A program made the position numbers and the translations under genes. Of a DNA stretch of 64,000 nucleotides, positions 45,366-56,742 are shown piece by piece. The stretch is from Drosophila miranda (Eukaryota > Arthropoda > Insecta > Diptera > Drosophilidae), in NCBI RefSeq assembly GCF_003369915.1, contig NC_046675.1:1612001-1676000 (forward strand). The letters run 5' to 3'. How positions within the stretch are numbered: position 1 is the first letter of the stretch; the number at the start of each line of letters is the position of its first letter. The notes beneath the pieces are model-generated. The model ran no database searches and had not been told where the DNA came from. It was given only the letters and a program-made list of their open reading frames with translations.

Positions 45366-47502
45366 GACGTAGGACCTCAAACACTAGCCAAATTAATAAC
45401 GAGCAGCATCATTATACGCTTCAGTTAGGCTCTAAGACGCTTCAGCCCCAAAAAAAAAAACAGCAAAACCCACCTCGGAAAAAAGACTACAACGGAACCA
45501 CCTTTGACCCCATCCCCCATCCCCCATCCTTTGACCCCATCTCTGTCCAATGTCCCTCCCCCATTCCCTGTCCCTGGCCCATTCTCACAAAAGATTATAT
45601 ATTTTATTTAATTATTATTGTGACCTTTGCATTTATAATCATGTGTTTGTTCGCATTGCATTAATAAGATGTAAGGAGCGCTCTCTGTTTGAATTATGTT
45701 TTACTGTTCAGTTTATTTTTTATATACTCTATATCTATCTTATTATCAGACCCATTTCATCCCATTAGTCATCAGTGATCAGTTCCAACAGCTCTACTGC
45801 AAAACGCAACAAATTATGTTATGATGTAAGATATTTCCAGCATTTAATAAATCTATATCGTAAGCCACCAAAGCAGACATGGATCGCCATATGAGTTATG
45901 TATTCCCAGGACAGCTATACTAACAACTAACAGAGGCACGTGTGTCCTGTACAACCTGGAAACGCACCGCGTATCGCGGACCGCGCACCGCTAACAGAAC
46001 CATCAACCCTCATCGCATCCTACTATGTGTATTCTTATGTATATGTTGTTAATGCTGTCGTTTTTTGTTAAGCCATTCATGGACTCGCGGCCACCCCCCT
46101 CCCATAACTACCACTACGCCACTCCATGTATGATGACGTTGCATTCAGTCATTGGCATTGTCCAAATAACTAGTTACGTATGTATCGCACTCCATGTTAT
46201 GTATGTACCCCAGAATACCAATAAACATTTACCACATATGTGTCCGTTCGAAAAATAACAAACTAAATGTGTCGCAAATGCGGGTGGTAATGGATCAATC
46301 TCGGAAGATAAATATGATACATATATGAGAGCATGGAAAGAGACGACAAGTACTCAAACTTAAATGTGGAGATGCTTGATTCTGGCGGAATGTCTATGGT
46401 ACGCAAAATCTCTTCTAATATTTTCTTTAAAGCCAAACTAAATTGTGTCCTTTCTTTTGTTTCCATTGATCAGCTGAGATCTCTTCAATACCTCCAGCTG
46501 AAAGCAGAAAGATCTTCAATTAGGGGTGAGTGCACAATCTTCCATGCTCTATTCCATTTCTCAGCTATGTAATTTTGTATCCCTTAGATATTCCAGCCAT
46601 GAACACGAACAGCTGATGGCAGCGGCAAGGGACATTAAACTCTCTCTAGAAATAGGTTCGGTTCGATCTGTAACAGGTAAAACTATTGCCCATCCCATAA
46701 TCTATGTATGACTGTCTCTTTGTTTGTGTGAGTTCTACTCTCAGTTCTGGTTTCCTTGGGTTCTCTGATTTTGGCGCGGTCGTCTGTCATTTTAGCGCCA
46801 AAATTTGTTAAGGATTTGCGCGGCAGGCTGCGCATGCGCCGCAAGACATCACGGTCGGAGGGTTCTTGGTTCTTGGTCCTTGTTTCCCGTTCCAGTCCCA
46901 ATCCGCTGCACACATAACCGATTTCTGTCGCTGCAATTGAGACGAGACTGAAAAGGGGACCACCGTCGTTCTGTCTGTCTTGTCGATCTGTCTGGCATGT
47001 CCCTCAGTGTGTGCCTCTGACGTTGATTTTCTACCACCTTTCTTGGTCCTACGGCTGCGGCTGCTCCTTGCCTTTGTGCCCCGCTCCCTTTTTGGCAGCC
47101 TGCTCGTCAGGTAGCTTCGCTCCCTGTTCCTGTTCCATTGTGTCCTCTCGCAAGAAATAAATAAATGTGTTGTGTGCAAGGATACAACAAATCGTGTATG
47201 TATGTACATACTATATATGTCCATCGAGAGATGAATGCATGTTGCTTTCTTTCTTTCCGGTTCGGCCGCTACGGACCTGGATCTGATTGCCTCTCTGTCG
47301 TCCGCCTGAAGGTGCAACTGGGAACAGGCCAACATTGCTAATTACTTTGGTTGGCTATTGGGTGTTGGGTGTTGGGTGTTGGGTGTGCAAAAATCAAGTT
47401 TATTCAGAGGCAGACAGAACAGCTGCTCTTTGCCTCAGAGGGTGTTGCGGCTGGCATCCAACTTATGACTACGCCTCTCCTCCAGATGGGAGGACTTTTA
47501 TT
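45366..47502. other. Long region 3' of CycB3
   Basis: 2.1 kb without a convincing gene. It has several AATAAA signals (about 45846 and 46220), so a long or alternative CycB3 3' UTR is plausible. A short GGGTGTTGG run occurs at about 47359-47385. Frames on the minus strand around 46800-47330 are basic, low-complexity and not supported. Confidence 0.5.
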
Positions 47503-48513
47503 TCAAAAGGCCGGTGAATTGAAGGCGCCATTGTAGCCGCCCCCATAGCCGCTGCCATACCCGAAGGTATTGTGGTTGTTCAGGACATCAAAGGATCCCT
47601 TGTGGACGCCATCCTCATTGTACTCGGTGTTCATGGAGAACCTGTGGTCCCAGTGCTCCGGATCTTGAGCATCGTGCGTCGGATATCGGCTGTGGTGCCT
47701 GCTGCTCTTGTGTGGGTAAGAAGGAGCTGTAGCACCAGCTCCAGCTGGAGGAGCTGCCCCAGGGTGCACAATCACTGGAGGAGCTCCTGGTGCGTAGCCA
47801 GGATATGCCCCAGGCTGCGAATAGCCGGGGAATTGGGGCAAATAAACTCCAGGATAGACGTAGCTGGGATACCCTGCGGGATAGGCACCTGGAGCGGCCG
47901 GCTGCGGAAAAGAACCTACTCCTGGCTGTGGATAGGACGGCACTCCTGGCTGAGGATATGAGCCTGCTCCTGGCTGTGGATATGAGCCTGCTCCTGGCAG
48001 TGGATATGAGCCTGCTCTTGGCTGTGTATAGTACGGACCTGGAGCGGCGGCACCCCCTGACTGATGGGCTGCATTTCCAGTAGGAAAATGAACGGGAGGC
48101 TGAGGAGGACCTGTGGTCGGGTATCCAGGAGGTGGATAAATTCCTGGCGGAAGCTCTTGACCAGGCTGAGCAGCTGGCAAAGGCGGAGACTGCGATCCAA
48201 CATAGCCGATCAAATTGGAGCCTCCTGCTCTCGAAGTGGTTCCGCCTTGCTCGTGACCATGTGGATCATCGATGCCGGGGCCGCCATAGGTTGTTCCCGG
48301 CTGAACGCTATCGGGATACAGATGCGAGTTGAGATTCGCCCGCTGGTGGTGGCGACTGCTGCGGATGCCTCCAGTCAGCGTGGAAGCCAGGTTGAAGTTG
48401 GTCTCCTCATCCTCGCGGCTCTCGTCGCGACTGAACTGCGAGGCTTGACTGCCGACAGTCAGGATCAGGGCCACAATCAGGGCAGCGAATGCGATTCCAC
48501 TCCTCCAGGCCAT
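47503..48513 (-). CDS. Secreted Pro/Gly/Tyr-rich protein with tandem GSYPQPGA repeats
   Basis: Single-exon frame of 336 residues. The signal peptide is MAWRSGIAFAALIVALILTV up to about SQA. The middle has five to six imperfect octapeptide repeats of the type GSYPQPGA (residues about 168-210) inside a proline-rich region. The C-terminus is His-rich and then Gly/Tyr-rich (FGYGSGYGGGYNGAF). Composition suggests an extracellular structural protein (cuticle, eggshell or silk-like). No family assigned. First of a run of low-complexity secreted proteins. Confidence 0.75.
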   Translation of the reverse strand: MAWRSGIAFAALIVALILTVGSQASQFSRDESREDEETNFNLASTLTGGIRSSRHHQRANLNSHLYPDSVQPGTTYGGPGIDDPHGHEQGGTTSRAGGSNLIGYVGSQSPPLPAAQPGQELPPGIYPPPGYPTTGPPQPPVHFPTGNAAHQSGGAAAPGPYYTQPRAGSYPLPGAGSYPQPGAGSYPQPGVPSYPQPGVGSFPQPAAPGAYPAGYPSYVYPGVYLPQFPGYSQPGAYPGYAPGAPPVIVHPGAAPPAGAGATAPSYPHKSSRHHSRYPTHDAQDPEHWDHRFSMNTEYNEDGVHKGSFDVLNNHNTFGYGSGYGGGYNGAFNSPAF

Positions 48514-49045
48514 AATGTCACGGCAAGACTAAGCCGCCAAAGCTCTTGACGCGTGTTTTTGAAGCTCAAAAAGAAGACCAACTGAGCGCTCAGCCGAGTT
48601 CGTGTTTGGGGTTATCAATGGGCTTGGGGGGCTCATTGGCCTGATAAGAGTGCTCGTCATTGAGTGTTTTTTAAAGCTGGATGAGAGGGGTAGAATGAAA
48701 GATTCTTGGAAACGATTGAGGGTCTAAACATTGCTTGTGAAATCCCCAAATCGAGTCTTTCAAAGCGTAGATCTTTAAACGAAAGAAGACCTACATATGT
48801 TAATTTGCAATCGATTGAGCCACACATTAATGGGGATATTCCCAAATATTTCTCATATTCCATCACAGCATAGATCACAAACTGATCGGATCGTCGTTAT
48901 ACAAAGGGAGAGCTTTCTCAGACGACCTTGTTTACTGCTTAGACACCCAGAGGAATCAGCATTGCTATATGTACGAGTACATACTCGCAGATCGTCCAAG
49001 GTTCTTCTACTCCACTCAGGCTGCTTATCGCCATCTGGCGCAGTC

Positions 49046-49053
49046 TATAAAAG
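49046..49053 (+). promoter_or_regulatory. TATA box
   Basis: TATAAAAG, 48 bp before the start codon of the small secreted protein at 49102, implying a very short 5' UTR. Confidence 0.65.
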
Positions 49054-49101
49054 ATCGCGGAGAAGCCAGAGAAGATCGCAAATTGTACTGCGCATTCAAA
49101 G

Positions 49102-49575
49102 ATGCAGCTGGACGCGAGATTGTCTCTATCTATTGTCGTTCTACTCCTCGTGGGGCGAACCACAGCACGACCCACTTTCGACAAGATTGCCGGGGCTCTG
49201 ATCGATGCGCTGGATGATCGGCCACAGTACTACCCACCACCCCCAAGACCAGGACACGCCTACGGACCAGGTCCCCTCATTCACGAGGGCTACGAACAGG
49301 GCTACGACTACTACTACGGAGGAGGATATGGCTACGGCTACCAGCAGGGGCCTCCGCCACCGCCGCCACCGCCACCAGGAGCTTATGGCTACTATCCGCC
49401 CCCCCAGCGAGTGGTTCCGTCTTCTGGCTACTATCCTCGCAGGGCACAGGAGCCCTATAGCCATGCCCATGGGCACCAACCCAGAGATCAGGGCTACAGT
49501 CAGGGATATGGAAGATCGATCGGATCAACTGGAACACCTGGATCCACTGGCGGCTACAAGCAGCGGGGTTACTAG
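49102..49575 (+). CDS. Small secreted Tyr/Gly/Pro-rich protein
   Basis: 157 residues in one exon with a TATA box just upstream. Signal peptide MQLDARLSLSIVVLLLVGRT is followed by ARPTFDKIAGALIDALDDR. It then has GYGYGYQQG-type runs, a nine-proline tract and a Gly/Ser tail. Likely an extracellular structural or epithelial secreted protein. No named homologue recognised. Confidence 0.75.
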   Translation: MQLDARLSLSIVVLLLVGRTTARPTFDKIAGALIDALDDRPQYYPPPPRPGHAYGPGPLIHEGYEQGYDYYYGGGYGYGYQQGPPPPPPPPPGAYGYYPPPQRVVPSSGYYPRRAQEPYSHAHGHQPRDQGYSQGYGRSIGSTGTPGSTGGYKQRGY

Positions 49576-49860
49576 CGTTCACCTGTAATATCACTTTCTC
49601 ACCCGTCATCCCAATCATCTTTCCATCTCTCCATCTGTTTATCAATGTGTAATTTATTAAATTAAAATTCGTGAATCTTCGTCAATAGTCAGAGGCTGAG
49701 TCTTTGTTCACGGGCTCCCGAACCTGTTTACAGATCACCGATCGCACAAAGACGATCTTGAGCCCCGTTGGAAGCCCTGCTGCTCTGAGAGTTGCATAAT
49801 TACGCCTATAAATATTTAACAATTGTAAATGTTCTACTGAAGAATCTCACCCACCGACTC

Positions 49861-50916
49861 TCATCTCCGCACATCGATGTTCTCCGCGCGTATCTCCTGG
49901 CTGGGCGGACGGTGGATGTATCGCGAAGAGCTCGGGAAGATGACGTCGCGCTGCTGCGAATCCTCGATGGAATGCAGCGATGGCTTCGGCGATGGCCTGG
50001 CGGTGGGCAGTGGCACAGCCGTGGGCTGGAGCGGCCCGAGGGGCGGCCGATTGGTGCCTACGATGAGGGTGCTCTTTGTGGTCTGTGCCGGTGGTCGTGG
50101 CTGGAATGTAGGCCCTACCTCGGATGGTTTCGGTGTCGTTGGAGGAGTGACGATCGGTGGCGGTGGTGTGGTGGATTCTCCGCCATTAGGACTGTTCCAA
50201 TTTGTGAAGGGGTCGCTGGGATTGGGTTGATAGTTGTTGCTGCTGTTGTTATCCCAGCCCGGACCTGTTGGTGGATTCATTCCTCCGCCTTCGCCTCCCC
50301 ATCCAGGATTCAGTCCTCCGCCTTCACCTCCCCATCCAGGATTCATTCCTTCCCCTCCCCAGCCGGGTCTTTGCGGTGGTCCCATTCCTCCTCCGCCCCA
50401 TCCTGGTCTTGGTGGTGGTCCCATTCCTCCTCCGCCCCATCCTGGCCTTGGTGGTGGATTCATTGGTCCTGGACCACCTCCCCATTCACGTCTTGGTGGT
50501 GGACCTCGTCCTCCTCCATTATTGAATCCTGGTTGATTGTGGTTGCCGCCTCCACCCCATTCCCAGCCTGGAGGCCAGCCAGGTGGAGCTGGCTGTCGAT
50601 TGGGAGATGATGGAGGGCCGCGTCCGCCCATGCCATGGCCGTGTCCACGATGATGCGGTCCACCCATGCCCATGCCTGGCCATCCGCCACCACCTTGCTG
50701 CTGTCGTTGTTGTTGTGGGTAAAAGTTGTTGTTGTTGTTGTTGTTGAAGATTCCGTTGAGGGCTCCGAACCCGGGAACCTGTGCTACCACGGTGAGTCCT
50801 CCGGCAGAGGCGACGGCCCTGCCACCCGAGGTGAAGGCGAACTGAGCGCCGCACGTGCGGACCCAGAGCCAGGCGATACAGGTGATGGATACAATGGCAA
50901 CCGAAGATCGCGTCAT
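49861..50916 (-). CDS. Secreted Gly/Pro/Trp repeat protein
   Basis: Single frame of 351 residues. Signal peptide MTRSSVAIVSITCIAWLWV is followed by a short non-repetitive domain (FTSGGRAVASAGGLTVVAQV), an Asn/Gln-rich run, and a long region of RPGWGGGGMGPP-type repeats (about residues 155-250). A Pro/Thr-rich C-terminus follows. It is convergent with the gene at 49102. The repeats probably vary in number between individuals. An extracellular structural role is inferred from composition only. Confidence 0.72.
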   Translation of the reverse strand: MTRSSVAIVSITCIAWLWVRTCGAQFAFTSGGRAVASAGGLTVVAQVPGFGALNGIFNNNNNNNFYPQQQRQQQGGGGWPGMGMGGPHHRGHGHGMGGRGPPSSPNRQPAPPGWPPGWEWGGGGNHNQPGFNNGGGRGPPPRREWGGGPGPMNPPPRPGWGGGGMGPPPRPGWGGGGMGPPQRPGWGGEGMNPGWGGEGGGLNPGWGGEGGGMNPPTGPGWDNNSSNNYQPNPSDPFTNWNSPNGGESTTPPPPIVTPPTTPKPSEVGPTFQPRPPAQTTKSTLIVGTNRPPLGPLQPTAVPLPTARPSPKPSLHSIEDSQQRDVIFPSSSRYIHRPPSQEIRAENIDVRR

Positions 50917-51517
50917 GATTGAGTAATGGAGCGATCCGACGATCGCCCAAGCACTACGACAGGCGGATTCTAACTGTGGGGGGGAATTTTTTCAGTCGTA
51001 TGCGATAATCGTGGATGCTTGACCGATCACTGAAAACCTGTCTCTGTCCCACCATTGGCGGTGAGAGAAGAGAGCTCCCACAGAGATCGCTCGCTCTCTA
51101 ACGATCACCGTGGCAGTAATCTTCATAAACAAACAAAAGCCGAAAAAACATCCACTCAAGCGTCAAGTGCTTCGTCTTGCCTGCTGATGATCTCTGGATC
51201 TTTGTCATTGCTTTGGATGTGGAATGGGGATGTCCGCTGTCCGTTGTCCGGTCTGCCGATCTACCAGTGCGTGGCGCATGGTGCGTGCCCTGCATGCTGA
51301 TCGTGACAATCCATCTCATATATATTCAGCATAATCCATTGAGTCGCGACTCTGACCAGTGCGCGCGCGGTCTGGCCCCAGATCTTCCAGAGATCCCGAC
51401 TGTTTTTATGGGAATACGAGCTCGAAAAATAAACCATTTCAACCAGCTAGACCGCAATGTGTCACCATCTTCATCAGCATAATAGCTCCCAATCAGATCC
51501 CAACTCCGTTCCAAGGG

Positions 51518-51526
51518 TATAAATAG
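51518..51526 (+). promoter_or_regulatory. TATA box
   Basis: TATAAATAG, 71 bp before the ATG at 51597. The identical nine bases stand before the related gene at 53778. Confidence 0.7.
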
Positions 51527-51596
51527 AGGAGCACTGCGTAGATCGGCGGCCAGAACTAGAAGCGATCCGTGATAGAAGAACACAGAAAAATCCATC

Positions 51597-51998
51597 ATGA
51601 GAATACGAGCTCCCTTGTTGCTGATCCTCACGATGCTGATCGCCAGCTGCCTGGACTGGAGCAGTGCCTTGTTCCTAAAGAGTTGGAAGAAGTACAAGGG
51701 ATCCGGAGGAGTACAGAACTATGGAAACTACGGATATGGGAACTCTGGTTACGGGTACAATGGTTATGGAAACAGTGGGTATGGAAACTACGGATATGGG
51801 AACTACGCTGGTGGCTATGGGTATGGCTATCCCTCGTACCAGTCGTACGGTTATAGAGGCGGAAGACGACCCAGCTCTGGGCAACGCCAAGGACGCACCT
51901 ACTCGGAAATTGCCCGAGTCCTGAAGCCCGATGGCTACGTGGGTCTTGGGGGCAGCCGTTTCCTGCCCCGTACTCCATTCTCAGTCCTCTGGGGCTGA
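51597..51998 (+). CDS. Secreted Gly/Tyr-rich protein with conserved C-terminal block (pair member 1)
   Basis: 133 residues, one exon. Signal peptide MRIRAPLLLILTMLIASCLD to about SSA. It then has a GNYGYGNSGYG-type repeat region and a non-repetitive C-terminus containing GRTYSEIARVLKPDGYVGLG. This C-terminal block is shared with the 71-residue protein at 53778 (GRSYTDIARVVNPNPYAFVG). The Gly/Tyr insert is the main difference between the two. A TATA promoter and small secreted product would suit an inducible immune or stress peptide, but nothing in the sequence proves it. Confidence 0.78.
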   Translation: MRIRAPLLLILTMLIASCLDWSSALFLKSWKKYKGSGGVQNYGNYGYGNSGYGYNGYGNSGYGNYGYGNYAGGYGYGYPSYQSYGYRGGRRPSSGQRQGRTYSEIARVLKPDGYVGLGGSRFLPRTPFSVLWG

Positions 51999-53711
51999 GA
52001 TTAGTTAAGTTTTCGTTATTTAAGCACTATTATGTATCATCTCGAAATAAAAAGAGTGAAAGTTCCATCTACTAATTGGCTATGCCAATTAATTATAACT
52101 TCAACGTGTTATGTGCATCACTTGAGCGAGGCTGTGATTCGTTTATAGTAGTCTATAGAAATTTATGATCCAACAAGTGATCTCCAACACTAGACGCGTC
52201 CAGCGGCCAGTGTTCATCACAGGAACGTGACGGAAATGCGAATGAGAGCTGTCGTGCCTCCGTTTTGGATGTTTGCAGGTGGATTGAGCCCCCTGCTGCT
52301 CACTCGGTTATTGGGATAGTTACAGTACATTCCCCTTGATGACACCTGAAGACCTTGAAAGCCAAGATCTGTCTGGTAATTCCATGGGACTTTACACACT
52401 CATTGGATTAACATTTATTCAGAACATTTGAATATGAAGATGGGATAGTGCATTCCTCTAGGGGAGGTATGCTAGTGGGGAGATCTTCAAGCTAGAAAAA
52501 TTAATTGGAGTGATTCTATTTGTAGTCAGCGTATGGAGTGATGTATTTGTATGCGGATCTGAGACACTATGGGGAATACGGGTACAAGTTTGGAAGGCAT
52601 TTGAAGCTGATCTCTCAGTTATTCTTATGGGAATACGAGTATATTTCTATACGACCCTTTAAACTGATCTCTCAATATTTCGTATAGTAGTCATAAAACA
52701 AAAAACCTGCTGAGGAGGATTTCCTTCTGGAAATTCCATTAAATCTTACTCATTCATTGCAATGGACGTCGTTATAATGATTCTGCAATAGGAATGCATA
52801 ATACATAGAGTAGAAGCCCCTTTCCCATCGAGAAATTTCTGAGAACGCCTTATTAATCAAGAAATTTTCGTTAACCGAGTGACTTACACACATTTCCCAG
52901 GCCCCGAACTGAATAATTTTTATGATCTTAATGACCCGAAACGGTGTGTAGTGGAGTGGAATCATCTGACTGGATCATCAGGGCATACGAGTGTGGTATA
53001 TATAGCCTCCTATATGTACCCATTTAAGTACCCATGATTCAGGCTGAGTAAGTGAATCAGTTTCTAGGACTTCCCCCTGCGCACTTGGTGCATTTAGGAA
53101 GCGATAAACAGAAACCAGATCTGAAAGATCTCGACCCAAAAACCTGACATTACAGGAAGGAAGAGTGGAAGAGTCGAAGCATGTTATGCCACGAGTATTT
53201 GCACCAGACATGGCAAATGTTTATGCAAGAATTTGCTAATATGACTCGGCGCACCTACCTATGTATGTACGTACGTCATTACCGTCAGAGTCGTCAGAGT
53301 TGTTAATTAGAATTTAAATAGTGAGAGTCCCAATGCTGGGCTTGGGGTCTAGCCGTGCGAGTGCTCGCACAGGCAAATCATTCACCTGGCAATTAGAGTC
53401 AAGATCAGGTGCGGAGCATAGATGTGCTGACTCACTGGAACTACTCGTACTTCTCGTATCTATCGATCGGATAACGGGCCGCTCCGCTCAGTGTGAATGA
53501 CTTGCTTCGGGCGGCGTGTCTGTAAATATTGAGAAAACAAAACGATCGTAAAAAGCACAATGATCAGACGACGGACACTACGTGAGCAGAATGAGACGCA
53601 GTCTGTTCTTTCGGATTCGCATTCGGATGTGGGGCCAAAACCTGATTGATAAGCCCACAGCTGAGAAAAGCAAGAACCGATCGGTTCAGTACCTCCATCC
53701 GAACAGATCCA
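51999..53711. other. Region between the two paired secreted-peptide genes
   Basis: 1.7 kb without a supported gene. It contains an imperfect tandem duplication of about 57 bp at about 52568-52680, with shared cores GGGAATACG and CTGATCTCTCA. A 60-codon minus-strand frame at 52217-52399 was considered and not accepted. A TGATAAG (GATA-type) site lies near 53647. Confidence 0.5.
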
Positions 53712-53720
53712 TATAAATAG
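53712..53720 (+). promoter_or_regulatory. TATA box
   Basis: TATAAATAG, 58 bp before the ATG used for the 71-residue peptide gene. Same sequence as the box at 51518. Confidence 0.7.
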
Positions 53721-53777
53721 GACAGTCGGCGGCAACACTGCAGCTCAGTTCTAGAGGCACCATCTCCACAAGCAGCA

Positions 53778-53993
53778 ATGGCCCACACCAAAGGATTTCT
53801 TCTCAGCCTGATGGCCGTCCTGGTCCTCCTTCTCTCCACGGCTTGCGGCTCTCCCGCCAGAGGATACTTTGGTTCACCCCAACGCGGAGGACGCAGCTAC
53901 ACGGACATTGCCCGAGTGGTCAATCCCAATCCATACGCCTTCGTTGGATCCAGAAACTATCCCGGTCAGCCCTTCTGGCCAGTGGGAAAATGA
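53778..53993 (+). CDS. Short secreted peptide with conserved C-terminal block (pair member 2)
   Basis: 71 residues. Signal peptide MAHTKGFLLSLMAVLVLLLS to about CGS. The mature part is about 45 residues, basic and aromatic, with GRSYTDIARVVNPNPYAFVG and the end NYPGQPFWPVGK. No cysteines are expected in the mature peptide. It is related to the C-terminus of the 133-residue protein at 51597. I vaguely associate such pairs at melanogaster 96B with infection-induced transcripts, but cannot confirm this. Confidence 0.75.
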   Translation: MAHTKGFLLSLMAVLVLLLSTACGSPARGYFGSPQRGGRSYTDIARVVNPNPYAFVGSRNYPGQPFWPVGK

Positions 53994-54645
53994 TAGCTTC
54001 CAGAAGTCTCCTCTTATGGCTAAGAAGAGTACAAGACTTGACTCAGGTTTTCATGGTGCAGTGGACTGAAGTACCTGAAATACTCCACCACTCTAGAATA
54101 AGCTAAGATATAGTAGTAGTCGTAACTTAAGCAGTGAGTCGAAACTATACTGAAAGTATTACTAAATCGGAAAAATAAATGTTAACTACTCAGAGACCTA
54201 AAAGATGTGTTGATTGGAGTTCTTTTATATATACTATTCAGTGTGAACCTTTTTAGTTTCTACTTGCAAAGATTTGGTCTGCTGGAAAATTGTAAAAAAA
54301 AGAATATCCCCATATCTTTTATCAAATTAATAAGCTGAGAAATATATTTGTATTGCCCTTACCAAGTCTTACCAATTGTTGGTCAAGTCTGTGGTTTATA
54401 TGGAATCGAATTTGGAGAACATTCCTTTTCTATCCTCCCTTACATCATGAGTGGCATATTGTACCCTCACATTAACACTAATTAAGCAGCTTTTAATGAA
54501 TAATTTCCATTAAGGACAACAGCCACGCCCCTTCCATATTTGTTTCCAATGGAAATCTATGACAGAAACTTCAATCGTCAACAAGCAGTCAGCAACAGCA
54601 GACAGAGTCGAAGAACATTAAAGAACAACGATAAGAGTCGTCAAC
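53994..54645. other. Intergenic region before the ppk gene
   Basis: 3' end of the peptide gene with AATAAA at about 54174, then AT-rich sequence. No gene or repeat seen. Confidence 0.5.
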
Positions 54646-56742
54646 ATGGTTAATACGGAGGCCACATCGAATGCCATATGGTGGATTAAGAACCCAAAGA
54701 ATCCGAAAGCCAGGAGAACCAAGGGACCTTCTGGTCTGCGCAAGAAATCATTGGGATCAGCTTTTTGCTTGGACATGGCTGATCTGCTGCGAAACATATC
54801 CCTGCAGGGATACAACAAACTATTGTCGCCAGATATAACCCTAGGACAAAGGTGGGATGCGGAAATACACATGTTACGATGACTCTTTCTTTCTTTCCTA
54901 CAGAATGATTTGGCTGTTGCTTCACACCACCACAACCGTCTCCCTAATCGTGGTGCTATCTTTGACCTGGGAACAGTTTGTGGCCCAGTCCTTTGTGACC
55001 AATCTGAAGGATCCGCTCTATCCTCTTGAGAATGTGCCCTTTCCGGCGGTCTCCATATGCTCCAACAATCGCATTTCCAGGGTGGCAGCCATCAGATATG
55101 CGACCGAGCTGTGAGTTTTCCAACTACTGAAATCCTTAATCCAATACGATTCCTTAAAATTGTTCCTGTGGACAGACAAGCCCAAAGTCCAATAAGTCGA
55201 CCCGTGGAATACTATCTGGAGCGTCTGCTGTACCTTCGAGAGTTCTACGTTCATGTGGGTGTCGTCGTGGACACAGACGACTTTGGCAGCTTTCAAACGT
55301 TTCTCGACGTCTTTGGGACTTGGGACAACGAGACCTTTTTCGACACCCGACGCATCATGAAATTGGTGAGCTTCAAGCTGAGTTTCCCCATTTAAATTGA
55401 TCTGTGAAGTGTGGCTTTTTAGCTGACGCCCAAATGCCAGAGCTATGTGCTCAAGTGCACACTGGCCAATGTGGATATTCCCTGCTTCAGCAAGGCCGCC
55501 TTCCAGGAGAGCCTCACCCAGTACGGCCCCTGCTGTACGTTCAACATGGAGAACAGGTACGTTTTTGTTCGAAAAAATTAAGCAAATTAAATGGGTTTCC
55601 TCGGCTGAAACAGACTGAAACAGCGCAACTTCAAGAATCGTCTGGCCAGTGCAGAGCTCGGTCTCACTGTTGTTCTGAACTCCAGCCACGCGGACCAGTT
55701 TGCGCCAATCCTGAACACCGATGGGTACATTGTCCTCATCCACAGTGCAGACAACTACGCTTCAGTTACCTCCTCGAATGCGCTGGAGATGTTTCCCGGC
55801 CAGCGGGAGGAAACTTCCCTGCAAATTCACGCTCGAGTCGTGGACACCGATGACAGCTTGAACTCCTTCTCCCCTTTTGGTGTACGGTTAAGGAGCATTT
55901 GCACATGCTTCAGAAATGGTTCTCACTTTGTTCAATCCGTTCCAGAGACACTGTTACTTTGACTACGAGGCCCAGACTTCCAGTAGCGAACAGCAACGAC
56001 TGCTGAGGTCCACTTACACCTTTCCCAACTGTGTGACCAGGTGTCGGATTCGCAGCATAATAGCCCTATGCCGCTGCCTGCCATTCCAGATGCCGCTCGA
56101 ACTGGTGGAGAACCTCGATGGTGTTGTCTACTGCACCCTTGGCCATGTACCCTGCATCAATCAGTACTTGTGTGAGTGGATGCCTTCCGCCAACAACTGC
56201 AGATCTCTCTCATATCTCTCCCACAGTCAAGTGGCGCAACGTTTTGACGGAACGTCATATGATATTCGGTCTAGAGCGGGAGATCGAGGAGGCTTTGTAC
56301 TGTCCACACTGCCTGCCCTCGTGCAACGACGTCCTGTATGGAGTATCCTTGAGCGCCCTGCCCATCGACAACTACTTGGCTACCCTGAAGCTCGATGACA
56401 ACAACCAGACGGAGTTCGATTCGGATATCTCCGTTTTGAGGGTCTACTTCGGCGATCAGTATGCCCAGTACTACATCCGATTGCTGAATAATGCCTGGTT
56501 CGAGGTGTTCAGTGAGTTTCCAGTCTTGTCCTCAGAGATATGGTCTTCATATGTTGGGGTTTCCAGGTACCATTGGCAACATCATGTCCATCTTTGTGGG
56601 CTTTTCGATGGTGGCCATCTTCGAGATCCTATACTTCCTGTCCAAGCACATTTACATTGGCTGCAATCGCATCGTCGAAAAGAACCATGACGACAGAAAG
56701 GCCAAGGAGCTGGAGGAAAAAAAGTTGTTCATATGTCCATAG
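54646..56742 (+). CDS. Pickpocket-family DEG/ENaC channel
   Basis: Amiloride-sensitive-type sodium channel subunit. Exons 54646-54851, 54904-55110, 55176-55365, 55423-55556, 55614-55881, 55946-56171, 56227-56511 and 56567-56742 give 563 residues. TM1 is near residue 70 (MIWLLLHTTTTVSLIVVLSL), followed by the family's FPAVSICSNNR. The cysteine-rich extracellular part includes FPNCVTRCRIRSIIALCRCL and CPHCLPSC. TM2 is NIMSIFVGFSMVAIFEILYF with the GxS selectivity triplet (GFS). All parts are present, so it is probably functional. Which ppk this is cannot be settled here; ligand or mechanical gating is unknown. Confidence 0.88.

Noticed and set aside
46808-47335. 175-codon basic minus-strand frame after CycB3
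   Set aside because: Arg/Ser/Thr-rich low complexity with no domain, and starts without context in a probable 3' UTR region.
52217-52399. 60-codon minus-strand frame (MCKVPWNYQTDLG...)
   Set aside because: Composition is protein-like but no signal peptide, promoter box or upstream exon was found; kept as unproven.
55018-55743. 241-codon minus-strand frame across the ppk gene
   Set aside because: Runs through ppk introns and exons in antisense; the DEG/ENaC signature is on the plus strand.
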